A stretch of 64,000 nt of DNA from Sphingopyxis sp. QXT-31 (lineage in GTDB: Bacteria; Pseudomonadota; Alphaproteobacteria; Sphingomonadales; Sphingomonadaceae). Under the pieces are notes generated by a model. That model did not search any database. It saw only the letters and a program-made list of their open reading frames with translations, and was not told the DNA's origin. Shown in pieces: positions 16,933 to 25,739 of this stretch. Position 1 is the stretch's first letter; each line of letters starts with the position of its first letter. Both the position numbers and the translations under genes were made by a program. The stretch is from NCBI RefSeq assembly GCF_001984035.1, contig NZ_CP019449.1:4097501-4161500 (forward strand), written 5' to 3'.

Positions 16933-18427
16933 CCTCTGCTCCGCTTTGCCATTCGATCGGCAAAATCAGCCGGAAGGTGGACCCCACACCCAATTCGGAC
17001 TCGATTTCGATATTGCCGCCCAGCCGATAGGCAAGCGCGCGCGCATGCGCAAGCCCGATCCCCTCTCCCTGCTGGTCCTGCACCCCCGAGCGGCGGAAGA
17101 GGTCAAACACGCGGTCGTGATCGCGCGCCTCGATACCGCGGCCGTTGTCGGTTACCGCGATCCACGCTCGGCCGAGATCGGAGCCGCCCGAAATGTCGAT
17201 GACGCCGGGCCGCCCGGGCTGCAGATATTTGAGCGCATTTTCGATAAGATTCGAGAGGATCTGCTCCACCGCGACGCGGTCGTTGACGATCGTCGGCAGG
17301 GTGCCGACGGTGACCGTCGTGCCGCTTTCGTCGATACGATGTTGCAGGCTGTCGACGATGCCGCGCACTACCGAAACGAGGTCGAGCCTTTCGGGGGCGA
17401 GCGTCCGCCGGCCCTGCCGCGAGAGATTGAGGATAGCGTTGATCAGACGGTCCATCTTCTGCGTCGAGGAGCGGATGAAGCCGATCGATTCGGGCAGATC
17501 TTCCTCGATCGCGAGACGCGTTGCGGGGTCGGGTGCCGACCATCCGTCGGCATCGCCCTTTGCGAGATAAGCGGCAATGGCCTTGCGCGCCGTCTCGAGT
17601 TCGGCGGTGAAGCCCATGACATTGACCAAGGGCGAGCGCAGATCGTGGCTGACGATATAGGCGAAGCGCTGAATCTCGGCATTGGCGCGCTTGAGTTCGG
17701 CGGTACGGGCATCGACCGCTTCTTCGAGATTTTCGTTGAGGCGGCGAAGTTCGGCCCGCGACGTGCGCAGGTCCACGAGATTTCGGCGGACCAGCACCAG
17801 GGTCGCCGCGGCAACGGCGAGCAGCAGCAAACCCGTCGCGACGAGCGTCCACGTGAACAATCGCTGGGTGCGCAGCTGGCGTGCCTCGCGCTCGCGGAGG
17901 AGGCGCACTTCCTCCACCAGCATCGCCTCGACCACCCGGCGCGAGGCGCGTATCTCCAGCACGCCGCGATCGTTCGCGAAATCGGCGAGCAGCCGCTCGC
18001 GACCGCTTCCTCTGAGCCCCAAGGTCGCGCGATAATGCTCGGAATAGGTGTCGAGATGGCCGCGCAACGTCTCGGTGCGCGCGATCTGTTCGGGATTGTC
18101 GCGAATCAGCTTTGCGAGATTGCGCAGTTGCGTCCGCGTATTCCGCTCCGCCTCGTCCATGATCCGAGCGAAGGAAGCGTTCTGGGTCAGGATCAGCCCG
18201 CGCCGCGCGGTTTCCATGCGCTCGGCGGCGCTGGCATAAGCGCCGAGATTGGCCTCGACTGCGAGCGAATGCGCAACCATGCGCGCATCCTCCTCATTCT
18301 GCCGCTGGACGTAGAAGGCTACGCCGGCGGCGAACAGCAGCGCCGCGAATCCCGCCGACAACAGCAGGATGATGATGCGATTGGTGCGCGTGTCGCTGCC
18401 CAGCGACGATAATTTGGCCGATTGCAT
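16925..18427 (-). CDS. CHASE3-type sensor histidine kinase
   Basis: The 500-residue kinase has a first membrane helix (about 18-40), a periplasmic helical domain of CHASE3 type (about 42-188, GYASAAERMETARRGLILT-like), a second helix (about 191-213) and a coiled-coil linker (215-255). Then follow the HisKA phospho-histidine H261 in IVSHDLRSP and the ATPase domain with NLIENALKYL, DNGRGIEARD and GEGIGLAHA. It is the first gene of a three-gene cassette with the receiver protein and the receiver-HWE kinase. It starts 15 bases after the stop of the mla lipoprotein gene on the same strand. Confidence 0.92.
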   Translation of the reverse strand: MQSAKLSSLGSDTRTNRIIILLLSAGFAALLFAAGVAFYVQRQNEEDARMVAHSLAVEANLGAYASAAERMETARRGLILTQNASFARIMDEAERNTRTQLRNLAKLIRDNPEQIARTETLRGHLDTYSEHYRATLGLRGSGRERLLADFANDRGVLEIRASRRVVEAMLVEEVRLLREREARQLRTQRLFTWTLVATGLLLLAVAAATLVLVRRNLVDLRTSRAELRRLNENLEEAVDARTAELKRANAEIQRFAYIVSHDLRSPLVNVMGFTAELETARKAIAAYLAKGDADGWSAPDPATRLAIEEDLPESIGFIRSSTQKMDRLINAILNLSRQGRRTLAPERLDLVSVVRGIVDSLQHRIDESGTTVTVGTLPTIVNDRVAVEQILSNLIENALKYLQPGRPGVIDISGGSDLGRAWIAVTDNGRGIEARDHDRVFDLFRRSGVQDQQGEGIGLAHARALAYRLGGNIEIESELGVGSTFRLILPIEWQSGAEDA

Positions 18428-18442
18428 CGGGTCGGGATCGCT

Positions 18443-19057
18443 TTAACCGCCGAGCCACCCAGCGACATCGACCGCGACCTTGTTCGCGGCGCGGGTCAGC
18501 GCCTCGCCGACGGGCTTCGCCTCGACCACGCCGCCCAGGTTTTCGCGCGCTTCGAAACGGCGTTGGGTCACATTCTTTCCGCCCGCAGCGACCAGCATCG
18601 CCTGATAGACCACCACCGCCTCGCCGGTGCGGGCGTCGACGCCGAATTCCATCAGCTGGCCGGCGAGCTGTTCGCCCGGTGCGGTGAGATATTGCCCCTC
18701 GTCGAGGACGACGCGGCCCGAGCGCGCGGCGACGGTTTCGCTGATCAGGCGCTGGAAAAGGCGCTGCGGCGCCTCTACCCATTGCGCGTCCTTGACGTAG
18801 GCGACGCTCGACCCGTCCTGCTGCACCGGGATGCGCTGGGTGCGCAGTTTCTGCGGCGCGGTGGGAATGAGGATCGTCAGCGTCGCGGCCTCGGTCGCGG
18901 TGCGCGCGGCGCCCGCTGGCGGGGCTGCGTCGGCGTCGAGCGTGAGCAGGAAGGGGGGCGTCTTGCCGCCGAGGCTGAAGCAGCCGGACAGCGCGACGGC
19001 GCCGAGAGCTACAAGCAGCGGGGTACGAAAATTGCGGATCATGCGGCTGGTCCTCAT
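18443..19057 (-). CDS. ABC transport auxiliary lipoprotein (MlaD-associated)
   Basis: The protein has a lipoprotein signal with lipobox LSGC (about residues 24-27). Its periplasmic domain is of the ABC-type transport auxiliary lipoprotein family (PqiC/YmbA-like), with PVQQDGSSVAYVKDAQWVEAPQRLF as a landmark. It probably sits at the outer membrane as the receiving partner of the MCE-protein lipid transporter encoded upstream. Its ATG overlaps the mlaD stop as ATGA; a second ATG five codons in is also possible. Confidence 0.88.
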   Translation of the reverse strand: MRTSRMIRNFRTPLLVALGAVALSGCFSLGGKTPPFLLTLDADAAPPAGAARTATEAATLTILIPTAPQKLRTQRIPVQQDGSSVAYVKDAQWVEAPQRLFQRLISETVAARSGRVVLDEGQYLTAPGEQLAGQLMEFGVDARTGEAVVVYQAMLVAAGGKNVTQRRFEARENLGGVVEAKPVGEALTRAANKVAVDVAGWLGG

Positions 19058-19995
19058 TGCTTGTAATCGGGCAGCTTGCTGCCGCTGATGACGGCGCCCG
19101 CGCCCTGCTGGTCGAGCTTGTCGGTGAGGCTGGAGAGCGAGGCCGAGGTGCGGCGGAGGTCGCGGATCAGCGCGTTCGCCTCGGGGATCGTGGTCTCGCT
19201 GAAGGTCTTGAGCCCCGGCCGCGCGTCGGCGATCGCGCCTTCCAGCGTCTTCATCGAATTGTTCGCGGAGGCGAGCGTGTCGCGCAGATTGCGCATCGCG
19301 GGATCGACGTTGCGGTCGATCGTGCCTTGGGTGGCCGCGGCGAGGCTGCCGATCTGCTCTGCAGCGACCCCGGTCTGCTGGATCGCGATGCGCGTGTCGG
19401 CGAGCGCGCGTTCGATCGCGGGACCGTTGCGCGCGAGGATCGCGGTCGACGCCTCGACATTGTTGAGGATGCCGCGCAGGCTCGCCTGATTCTCGTCGTC
19501 GGCCAGTTCGGCGAGACGTTCGGTGAGGGTCGAGAGACGCTGGAGCAATTGCGGCGCGGTGTTCAGCAGTTCGCCGAGGCCGCCGACGCGCACCGGGATC
19601 GTCGGCTTGCCGTCGGGCCCCTTGTCGGTGATCGGCGGCGCGCCCTTGACCCCGCCCGTGAGCGAGATCTGCGACACGCCGGTGAAGCCGACGCCTTCGA
19701 GCGCCGCGGTCGTGCCCTGGACGATCGGGACGCCCTCGTTGACCTCGATACGGACGCGGACGAATTGCGGGTCGTTGGGGAGCAGCGCGATCTCCTTGAC
19801 CTGTCCCACGGGAACGCCCGAATATTGGACCTGCGCGCCCTTGTTCAGCCCGTCGACCGACTGTTTGAAATAGACGTCATATTCGCGCTTGTCGCCGCCG
19901 CTGTCGTTCGCCAGCCACACGACGAAGATCGCGAGCGCCGCGGTGAAGAGGAGGACGAAGGCGCCGACGAGGACGTTGTTCGAGCGAGTTTCCAT
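19054..19995 (-). CDS. mlaD: MlaD-type MCE domain lipid transport protein
   Basis: The 313-residue protein has one N-terminal membrane helix (about 8-28, VLVGAFVLLFTAALAIFVVW) and one MCE domain (about 38-120, YDVYFKQSVDGLNKGAQVQY, GFTGVSQISLTGG). A long helical C-terminal region rich in coiled-coil heptads follows. MCE proteins form periplasmic hexameric rings or tunnels that pass phospholipids between membranes. It lies in an operon with the MlaE permease, the MlaF ATPase and a lipoprotein. The C-terminal helical tail is longer than in E. coli MlaD, closer to PqiB/YebT-like or plant TGD2-like forms. Confidence 0.9.
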   Translation of the reverse strand: METRSNNVLVGAFVLLFTAALAIFVVWLANDSGGDKREYDVYFKQSVDGLNKGAQVQYSGVPVGQVKEIALLPNDPQFVRVRIEVNEGVPIVQGTTAALEGVGFTGVSQISLTGGVKGAPPITDKGPDGKPTIPVRVGGLGELLNTAPQLLQRLSTLTERLAELADDENQASLRGILNNVEASTAILARNGPAIERALADTRIAIQQTGVAAEQIGSLAAATQGTIDRNVDPAMRNLRDTLASANNSMKTLEGAIADARPGLKTFSETTIPEANALIRDLRRTSASLSSLTDKLDQQGAGAVISGSKLPDYKQ

Positions 19996-20004
19996 CAGCT
20001 TTTC

Positions 20005-20865
20005 CTATCGCCGCTTCGCGGTTTGGTTCCCGCCCGCCGCCGCGCGGCCCCGCGGTCCGTTGAAATAATCCTGTATCCACGGATGCTCGGTGGCAAGCAG
20101 TTCCGGGATGGTGCCGATCGCGATCACCTTCTTTTCGGCGAGCACCGCGACGCGGTCGCACGTCGCATAGAGCGAATCGAGGTCGTGGGTGATCAGGAAG
20201 ACGGTGAGCCCCATGGTGTCGGCGAGCTCGCGGATCAGCTCGTCGAACTTGGCGGCGCCGATCGGGTCGAGCCCAGCGGTCGGCTCGTCGAGGAAGAGCA
20301 AGGCGGGGTCGAGCGCGAGCGCGCGCGCGAGGCCGGCGCGCTTGACCATGCCGCCCGACAGCTCGGCGGGATATTTGGGCCCCGCGTCGGGGGGCAGGCC
20401 GACCATCGCCACTTTATAGGCGGCGATCTCGTCGAGCAGCTTCTGGTCGAGGCGCGGATAATATTCGCGCAGGGGGACCTGGATATTCTCGGCAACGCTG
20501 AGCGTCGAGAAGAGCGCCCCGCCCTGGAACATCACGCCCCATCGGCGCCGCAGGTCGCGCGATTCCTCTTCGTCGGCGATCTCGCTCAGCGTCTTGCCAT
20601 AGACTTCGATCTCGCCCGCGTCGGGAGTCTGGAGGCCGATGATCGAGCGCATCAGCACCGACTTGCCGGTGCCCGAGCCGCCGACGACGCCGAGGATCTC
20701 GCCCGAGCGCACCTCTAGGTCGAGCCCGTCGTGAATCACCGCGTCGCCGAACTTGTTGACGAGGCCGCGGATACAGATCGCCTTGTCGAACTGCTCGGGC
20801 CGCACCGCGTCGGCGGCGGCGAGTTCCTCTTGCAACAGCTGCTGGTCTTCGAGTTCGTCGGCCAT
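20005..20865 (-). CDS. mlaF: MlaF-type ABC transporter ATPase
   Basis: The 286-residue ATPase powers the MCE lipid transporter. It shows Walker A (GGSGTGKS, about 62-69), a Q-loop (GVMFQGGALF), the signature LSGGMVKRAGLARAL, Walker B with LLFLDEPTAGLDP, and the H-loop (LITHDLDS). I chose the ATG at 20863-20865 because it overlaps the permease stop as ATGA; longer in-frame extensions are shadows of the permease gene. The ~25 residues before the ABC core form a short acidic extension. Confidence 0.95.
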   Translation of the reverse strand: MADELEDQQLLQEELAAADAVRPEQFDKAICIRGLVNKFGDAVIHDGLDLEVRSGEILGVVGGSGTGKSVLMRSIIGLQTPDAGEIEVYGKTLSEIADEEESRDLRRRWGVMFQGGALFSTLSVAENIQVPLREYYPRLDQKLLDEIAAYKVAMVGLPPDAGPKYPAELSGGMVKRAGLARALALDPALLFLDEPTAGLDPIGAAKFDELIRELADTMGLTVFLITHDLDSLYATCDRVAVLAEKKVIAIGTIPELLATEHPWIQDYFNGPRGRAAAGGNQTAKRR

Positions 20866-21971
20866 CAATTCCATCCGATCGACGAGAAGAAGACCGCAAA
20901 AAAGGCGTCGAGCACGATCACGAGGAAGATCGCGGCGACCACCGCCGAGGTGGTGCGCTGGCCGACCTCCTCGGCATTCTGGCGCACCTGCATGCCTTCG
21001 TAGCAGCCGGTGACGCCGATCAGCACGCCGAACACCGGCGCCTTGATCAGCATCGCCCAGAAATCGGTCATCGGGATGATGTCGCGGAGCATCTGGATGT
21101 AGGTGAGCGGCGGGATTTCGAGCCCGATCCAGCAAAAGACGCCGCCGCCGATGATCGAACAGATGCTGGCATAGAAGCCGAGCAGCGGCATCAGGATCGT
21201 CGCGGCGGCGACGCGCGGCAGCACGATCGCCTCCATCGGCGAGACACCGATCGTGCGCATCGCGTCGATTTCCTCGGTCAGCTTCATCGTGCCGATCTGC
21301 GCCGCGAAGGCGCTGCCCGAACGGCCGGCAACCATGATCGCGGTCATCAGCAGGCCGAGCTCGCGAATCGAGGCGCGGCCGACGAGGTTGATCGTGAACA
21401 CCTCAAGCCCGAATTGACGGAGCTGTACCGCGCCCTGTTGCGCGATGACGATGCCGATCAAGAAGGTCATCAGCCCGATGATGGGGAGGGCGTCGACCCC
21501 GACGGTCTGGAAGCGCGTGACGATCGCGTTCCAGCGCAGGCGGCGGCGCGCGCGGAGTTGGGTGCCGAGCGCCATAAGCATTGCGCCGAAGAAACCGATG
21601 ATGCCGAGCAACTCGTTCCACACCGCGGTGCTGGCGACGCCGACCTGTTCGAGCATGCGGGTGAGCGGAGGGCGGCGGTCGCGGTGGACGCGATAGTCGC
21701 TCTTGTCGCTGGCGAGCGCGTCGAGCAGGCGCTGCGCCTCCTCGCTGGCGCCGGTGATCTGCGAGCCGTGCTCGCGTGCGGTGCGGGTGACGATCCACGC
21801 GCCGACGGTGTCGACGCGTTCGACCGCGGACAGATCGAGCGAGGCGATCGGGCCGAGCGCATCGAGCCGCGAGGGCAGGTCGCCGAGCCGCGCCAGCGTC
21901 AGTCGCCCGGTGAACCGGACATCGGCGCCGCCCGCGCCATCGCTTGTTTCGAAGTCCGCCCGGGCCACCAT
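20865..21971 (-). CDS. mlaE: MlaE-type permease with N-terminal STAS domain
   Basis: The 368-residue protein fuses a STAS-like domain (about 15-95, RLTLARLGDL, LDLSAVERVDTVGAW) to a MlaE/TGD1 permease of five to six membrane helices. Family segments are FLIGIVIAQQGAVQLRQFG, VNLVGRASIRELGLLMTAIMVAGRSGSAFAAQIGTM-like and EEIDAMRTIGVSPM. In E. coli the STAS function is a separate protein (MlaB); here it is fused. It is the first gene of the operon mlaE-mlaF-mlaD-lipoprotein and is divergent from the HAD phosphatase gene. Confidence 0.93.
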   Translation of the reverse strand: MVARADFETSDGAGGADVRFTGRLTLARLGDLPSRLDALGPIASLDLSAVERVDTVGAWIVTRTAREHGSQITGASEEAQRLLDALASDKSDYRVHRDRRPPLTRMLEQVGVASTAVWNELLGIIGFFGAMLMALGTQLRARRRLRWNAIVTRFQTVGVDALPIIGLMTFLIGIVIAQQGAVQLRQFGLEVFTINLVGRASIRELGLLMTAIMVAGRSGSAFAAQIGTMKLTEEIDAMRTIGVSPMEAIVLPRVAAATILMPLLGFYASICSIIGGGVFCWIGLEIPPLTYIQMLRDIIPMTDFWAMLIKAPVFGVLIGVTGCYEGMQVRQNAEEVGQRTTSAVVAAIFLVIVLDAFFAVFFSSIGWN

Positions 21972-22068
21972 CGCGCACGACCTTGTATTATTTGGACAAT
22001 GACGGCAAGCGAATCCCGCCGTGCGCCCCGGCCTTGGCCGCGCCGCCGATCGCGGCTAAGAGGCTCAA

Positions 22069-22794
22069 ATGGATGATTTATCCGTCCCCGTTGTACCCGA
22101 ATATGCGCACCGCGTCGCGATGTACGACATGGACCGCACGATTACTCGCGCGGGCACCTACAGCGGATTCCTGATGCATGTGGTGCGGCGGCGCCAGCAA
22201 TGGCGGATGCTGCTGACCCCGCTCGTGGGGCTCGCGGGGGCCGCCTATACGCTGGGGCTGATCGACCGCTCGCGGCTGAAGGCGATCAATCTGCGGCTGC
22301 TGATCGGCCCGCGCTTCCGCCGCGACGAGATCGCGCCGCTCGCCGAAAGCTATGCCGACAAGGTCGTCGCGCGCGGGCTGCACGGCGCGGCGCTCGAACA
22401 GCTCGAGGCCGACCGCGCGGCGGGGTACCGCGTGCTGCTCGCGACGGCGTCCTTCCACCTTTATGTCGATGCGATCGCCAAGCGGCTGAGGATCGAGGAT
22501 GTGCTCGCAACGCGGCTCGACGAGCCCGACGGCGCCGACCATGTCCACGCGCGCCTGTCGGGCGACAATTGTTACGGCGAAGCGAAATTTGCGCGCATCT
22601 CGGACTGGATGGCGGCGAATGCGATCACCCGCGATGCCGCGCATATCCGCGCGTACTCGGACCATGTCTCCGACCACCCGATGCTGCATTTCGCCGACGA
22701 GGCGGTCGCGACGACGCCGTCGCGCAAGCTCAGGAAGCTCGCGCCGACGATGGGGTGGACGGTGGTGGATTGGCGGGCGGCGAAGCGGCGATAG
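22069..22794 (+). CDS. HAD-IB family phosphatase
   Basis: The 241-residue protein has the HAD nucleophile motif DMDRT (D20, D22), a helical cap (about 40-115), motif II in LLATASFHLY, a conserved Lys in the GEAKFARIS segment, and motif IV in AYSDHVSDHPML. It belongs to the HAD-IB group that contains phosphoserine phosphatase and PGP-type lipid phosphatases; the substrate is unknown. It is divergent from the mla operon, so a role in phospholipid metabolism is possible but unproven. The ATG is preceded by AAGAGG. Confidence 0.85.
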   Translation: MDDLSVPVVPEYAHRVAMYDMDRTITRAGTYSGFLMHVVRRRQQWRMLLTPLVGLAGAAYTLGLIDRSRLKAINLRLLIGPRFRRDEIAPLAESYADKVVARGLHGAALEQLEADRAAGYRVLLATASFHLYVDAIAKRLRIEDVLATRLDEPDGADHVHARLSGDNCYGEAKFARISDWMAANAITRDAAHIRAYSDHVSDHPMLHFADEAVATTPSRKLRKLAPTMGWTVVDWRAAKRR

Positions 22795-22798
22795 ATGT

Positions 22799-22917
22799 TC
22801 CCCTCCCGCAGGCGGTAGGGGTTAGGGGTGGGCCAGCACTGTTTCAGGTGCCCACCCGCTGCGAGTAGCGAGCAAGCTCGCAACTCTCTCTGCCGCTCCC
22901 GCTTGCGGGAGGGGGAT
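22799..22917. repeat. Palindromic intergenic repeat
   Basis: CCCCTCCCGCA at the left end and TGCGGGAGGGG at the right end form an outer inverted repeat. Inside are GGGGTGGGC/GCCCACCC arms and GCGAGCAAGCTCGC. It lies between convergent genes. The sequence resembles small mobile palindromic units common in proteobacteria. Confidence 0.65.
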
Positions 22918-22920
22918 TGA

Positions 22921-24246
22921 TCAAACCGCGTCCAGCGCCTGCGCGAAATCGGCGATCAGATCGTCGGCGTCCTCGATACCGATCGAGATGCGCACCAGAT
23001 TGTCGGTGATGCCGAGCGCGGCTTTGCGCGCGTCGGGGACCGAGAGGTGAGTCATCGCGGCAGGATGGCTGGCGAGCGTCTCGGTGCCGCCGAGGCTGAC
23101 TGCGAGCTTGGCGATCTTGAGTGCGTCGAGGAAACGGAAGCTCTCTTCCTCGCCGCCCTTGATGAAGAGCGAAAAGGTAGAGCCGGCGCCGGTGCAGTGG
23201 CGCTCGAAGATATCCCTCTGCGACCCTTCGGGCAGGAAGCCGAGATAGCCGAGGCCCTCGACCTTGGGATGATCGCGGAGGAAGGCGCAGACCTTTTCCG
23301 CGTTCTCGCCGGCGCGGCTCATGCGGAGTTCGATCGTCTCGAGGCTGCGGAGCAGCATCCACGCGGTGTTGGGGTCGCAGATCGTGCCGATGGTGTTGCG
23401 CATCATGCGGATCGGGCCGAGCCAATGCTTCGAGCCGACGACGCCGCCCGCGACGAGATCGCTGTGGCCGCCGGCATATTTGGTCAGGCTGTAGAGCGTG
23501 ATATCGGCGCCATGCGCGAGCGGCTTCGACCAGAGCGGGCCGAGGAAGGTGTTGTCGATCGCGATCGGGGGACGCGCACCCTCGGCGAAAGCGGCGTCGG
23601 TCGCGGCACGCATCGCCTGGACGTCGACGAGCGCATTGGTCGGGTTCGCCGGGCTTTCGAGATAGACCATCGCGACTTTGCCGCCCTGCGCCTCGGCCAT
23701 GTCCTTGGCGCGGATCAGGATCGCGTCCATCTCGGCGCGCGAAGCTTCGGCCGGGAAATCGACATAGGTGGCGCCGAAGCGCGACAGGATGCGGCCGATC
23801 AGCGTCTCGGTCGCGGCGTAGAGCGGGCCCGAATGGACGATGACGTCGTTCATGCTGACATGCGCGAGGAGCAGGGTGGCGATCGCCGACATGCCCGACG
23901 AGAAGACGAGCGCATCCTCGGCCTTTTCCCAGACGCCGAGGCGCGCCTCGAGGATTTCCTGGTTCGGGCCGTTGAAGCGCGAATAGACGAGGCCGTCGGC
24001 GCCGCCGGGGCGCTTGCCGGTGATCCCCTCGAAATGGCGCTTGCCCGCGGCGGCGCTTTCGAAAGCGAAGGTCGAGGTGAGGAAGACCGGCGGCTTCAGC
24101 GAGCCTTCGGAGAGCATCGGGTCGAAGCCATAACCCATCATCAGCGTCGAGGGCTGCAGCTCGCGGTCGCCGATCCGGGTGACGTCCTTCTTGGGCGCGC
24201 GGCGCGGCGTGGTGCCGGTGAGGTCGCTGTTGTCGATGGGGGGCAT
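22921..24246 (-). CDS. Cystathionine gamma-synthase/lyase family PLP enzyme
   Basis: The 441-residue enzyme belongs to the Cys/Met metabolism PLP family. The PLP lysine is K256 in SLTKYAGGHSD, and other landmarks are YSRFNGPNQEILE, FSSGMSAIATLLL, ESPANPTN and SLGGTETLASHPA. It has an extra ~45-residue N-terminal segment compared with typical MetB, MetC or methionine gamma-lyase. The exact reaction (synthase, beta-lyase or gamma-lyase) cannot be assigned from sequence. The ATG has a good AGGAGT upstream. It is followed by the convergent repeat and the HAD gene. Confidence 0.88.
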   Translation of the reverse strand: MPPIDNSDLTGTTPRRAPKKDVTRIGDRELQPSTLMMGYGFDPMLSEGSLKPPVFLTSTFAFESAAAGKRHFEGITGKRPGGADGLVYSRFNGPNQEILEARLGVWEKAEDALVFSSGMSAIATLLLAHVSMNDVIVHSGPLYAATETLIGRILSRFGATYVDFPAEASRAEMDAILIRAKDMAEAQGGKVAMVYLESPANPTNALVDVQAMRAATDAAFAEGARPPIAIDNTFLGPLWSKPLAHGADITLYSLTKYAGGHSDLVAGGVVGSKHWLGPIRMMRNTIGTICDPNTAWMLLRSLETIELRMSRAGENAEKVCAFLRDHPKVEGLGYLGFLPEGSQRDIFERHCTGAGSTFSLFIKGGEEESFRFLDALKIAKLAVSLGGTETLASHPAAMTHLSVPDARKAALGITDNLVRISIGIEDADDLIADFAQALDAV

Positions 24247-24305
24247 GCGAAAAGACTCCTGCGCAATATAGTTTCACGCGCAACTAGCGCGATTCCCGGC
24301 GAAGG

Positions 24306-25712
24306 TCACCCCAGCATCGCGATCCCCCAGATCACCCCGATCAGCAGCGGTACGCCGATGATGTCGAGCGCGAGCCCCGCCTTCAGCATGCGCGGAAGCG
24401 CGATATGGTCGGTTGCCCAGGCGAGCGCATTGGGCCCGGTGCCCGAGGGAAGCATGAAGCCCCAGCTCGCCGCCATCGCGACGGGCAGCGCGAGCAGGAT
24501 CGGATCGACCCCGGTGGCGGCGATCAGTGCGGCGAGCACGGGCATGATGCCGCTGGCGGTCGCGACATTGCTCGCGAATTCCGTGATCAGAATCGTCAGC
24601 GCGACGATGACCGCGGCGAGCAATATCGTCGGGATGCTGCCGAGCGGAGCGAGCACGGTGCCGAGCCACGCGGCGAGGCCGCTCTCCGTGATCGCGGCGG
24701 CGAGCGCGAGGCCGCCGCCGAACATCATGATGACACCCCATGGCGCGCGGTCGGCCTCCTTCCAGACGAGCAGGGGCCGGCCGGTGCCGTCGGGAAGGAC
24801 GAAGAGCAAGAGGCTGCCCGCGACCGCGATGGTGCCATCGGTGAGTGCGCCCTTGGGCAGAAGGGGTTCGAGCCAGGGCTGCGCGATCCAGGCTGCGAGC
24901 ACGAGCAGGAACACAGGCACGACGCGCCGCTCGGCGGTCGACCAGATCGCCTGATTGCCGAGCGCGGCGGCGGCGGCCTGGCCGTCGAAGGGATGCGCCG
25001 ACAAGCGCTGGACGCGCGCGACGATGAGCATCGCGGCGGGGGTCGCGAGCAATACCACGGGCACGCCGTAGATCGCCCAGTCGAGGAAGGAGATGCGGAG
25101 GCCCAGCGCCTTTTCGATCAGCCCCGCGGCGATGGCGTTGGTCGGGCTGCCGACGAGCGTGCCGAGCCCGCCGATCGACGCGGCGAAGGCGATGCCCATC
25201 ATCACCGCGCCGGCAAAACCCTCGCGCTCGCCCTCGAGCACGCCGCCGGCACGCACGACGGCGAGGGCGATCGGGATCATGATGAGCGTGGTCGAGGTGT
25301 TCGAGATGAACATCGAGAGCAGCGCGGTCGCGGCCATGAAGGCGAAAAGCAGTCCGGTCGCGGTCGGCGAGGCGCGCTTCAGCAGCGCTAGCGCGAGGCG
25401 GCGGTGGAGGCCGACGCGCTCGATCGCGAGCGCGAGGAAGGCGCCGCCGAGGATCAGGAACAGGATCGGCGAATAATATTCCTTGGCGATGGCATTGGCG
25501 TCCATCACCCCGAAGGCGGGCGCCGCGAGAAAGGGGAGCAGCGCGGTGACGGTCAGCGGCAGTGCCTCGGTCATCCACCAGATCGCCATCAGCACGGTGA
25601 GTGCGGCGATATGCCAGGCCGTGGCCTCCATGCCTGCGGGGGCGGGGAGCGCGAGCATGATGACGAAGGTCAGGAGGCCGCCGATCAGGCCGAACCAGCG
25701 TGTACGCGTCAT
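24306..25712 (-). CDS. DASS-family (SLC13-like) anion/dicarboxylate:sodium symporter
   Basis: The 468-residue protein has about 11-12 membrane helices with the duplicated helix-hairpin fold of the divalent anion:Na+ symporter family. The two substrate-binding SNT-type motifs are visible as SNTST in the first half (FISNTSTTLIM) and the ASNVATAS segment (TEFASNVATASGI) in the second. Substrates in the family are C4-dicarboxylates, citrate or sulfate. It starts 27 bases after pgeF and is likely the last gene of that operon. Confidence 0.9.
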   Translation of the reverse strand: MTRTRWFGLIGGLLTFVIMLALPAPAGMEATAWHIAALTVLMAIWWMTEALPLTVTALLPFLAAPAFGVMDANAIAKEYYSPILFLILGGAFLALAIERVGLHRRLALALLKRASPTATGLLFAFMAATALLSMFISNTSTTLIMIPIALAVVRAGGVLEGEREGFAGAVMMGIAFAASIGGLGTLVGSPTNAIAAGLIEKALGLRISFLDWAIYGVPVVLLATPAAMLIVARVQRLSAHPFDGQAAAAALGNQAIWSTAERRVVPVFLLVLAAWIAQPWLEPLLPKGALTDGTIAVAGSLLLFVLPDGTGRPLLVWKEADRAPWGVIMMFGGGLALAAAITESGLAAWLGTVLAPLGSIPTILLAAVIVALTILITEFASNVATASGIMPVLAALIAATGVDPILLALPVAMAASWGFMLPSGTGPNALAWATDHIALPRMLKAGLALDIIGVPLLIGVIWGIAMLG

Positions 25713-25739
25713 CCGTCCCGTTCCTCCCCCGCCCGCCGA

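Noticed and set aside
22795..22920. CCCTCCC/GGGAGGG palindrome as a CRISPR-like repeat
   Set aside because: There is one copy with no regular spacing; it is a palindromic intergenic unit.
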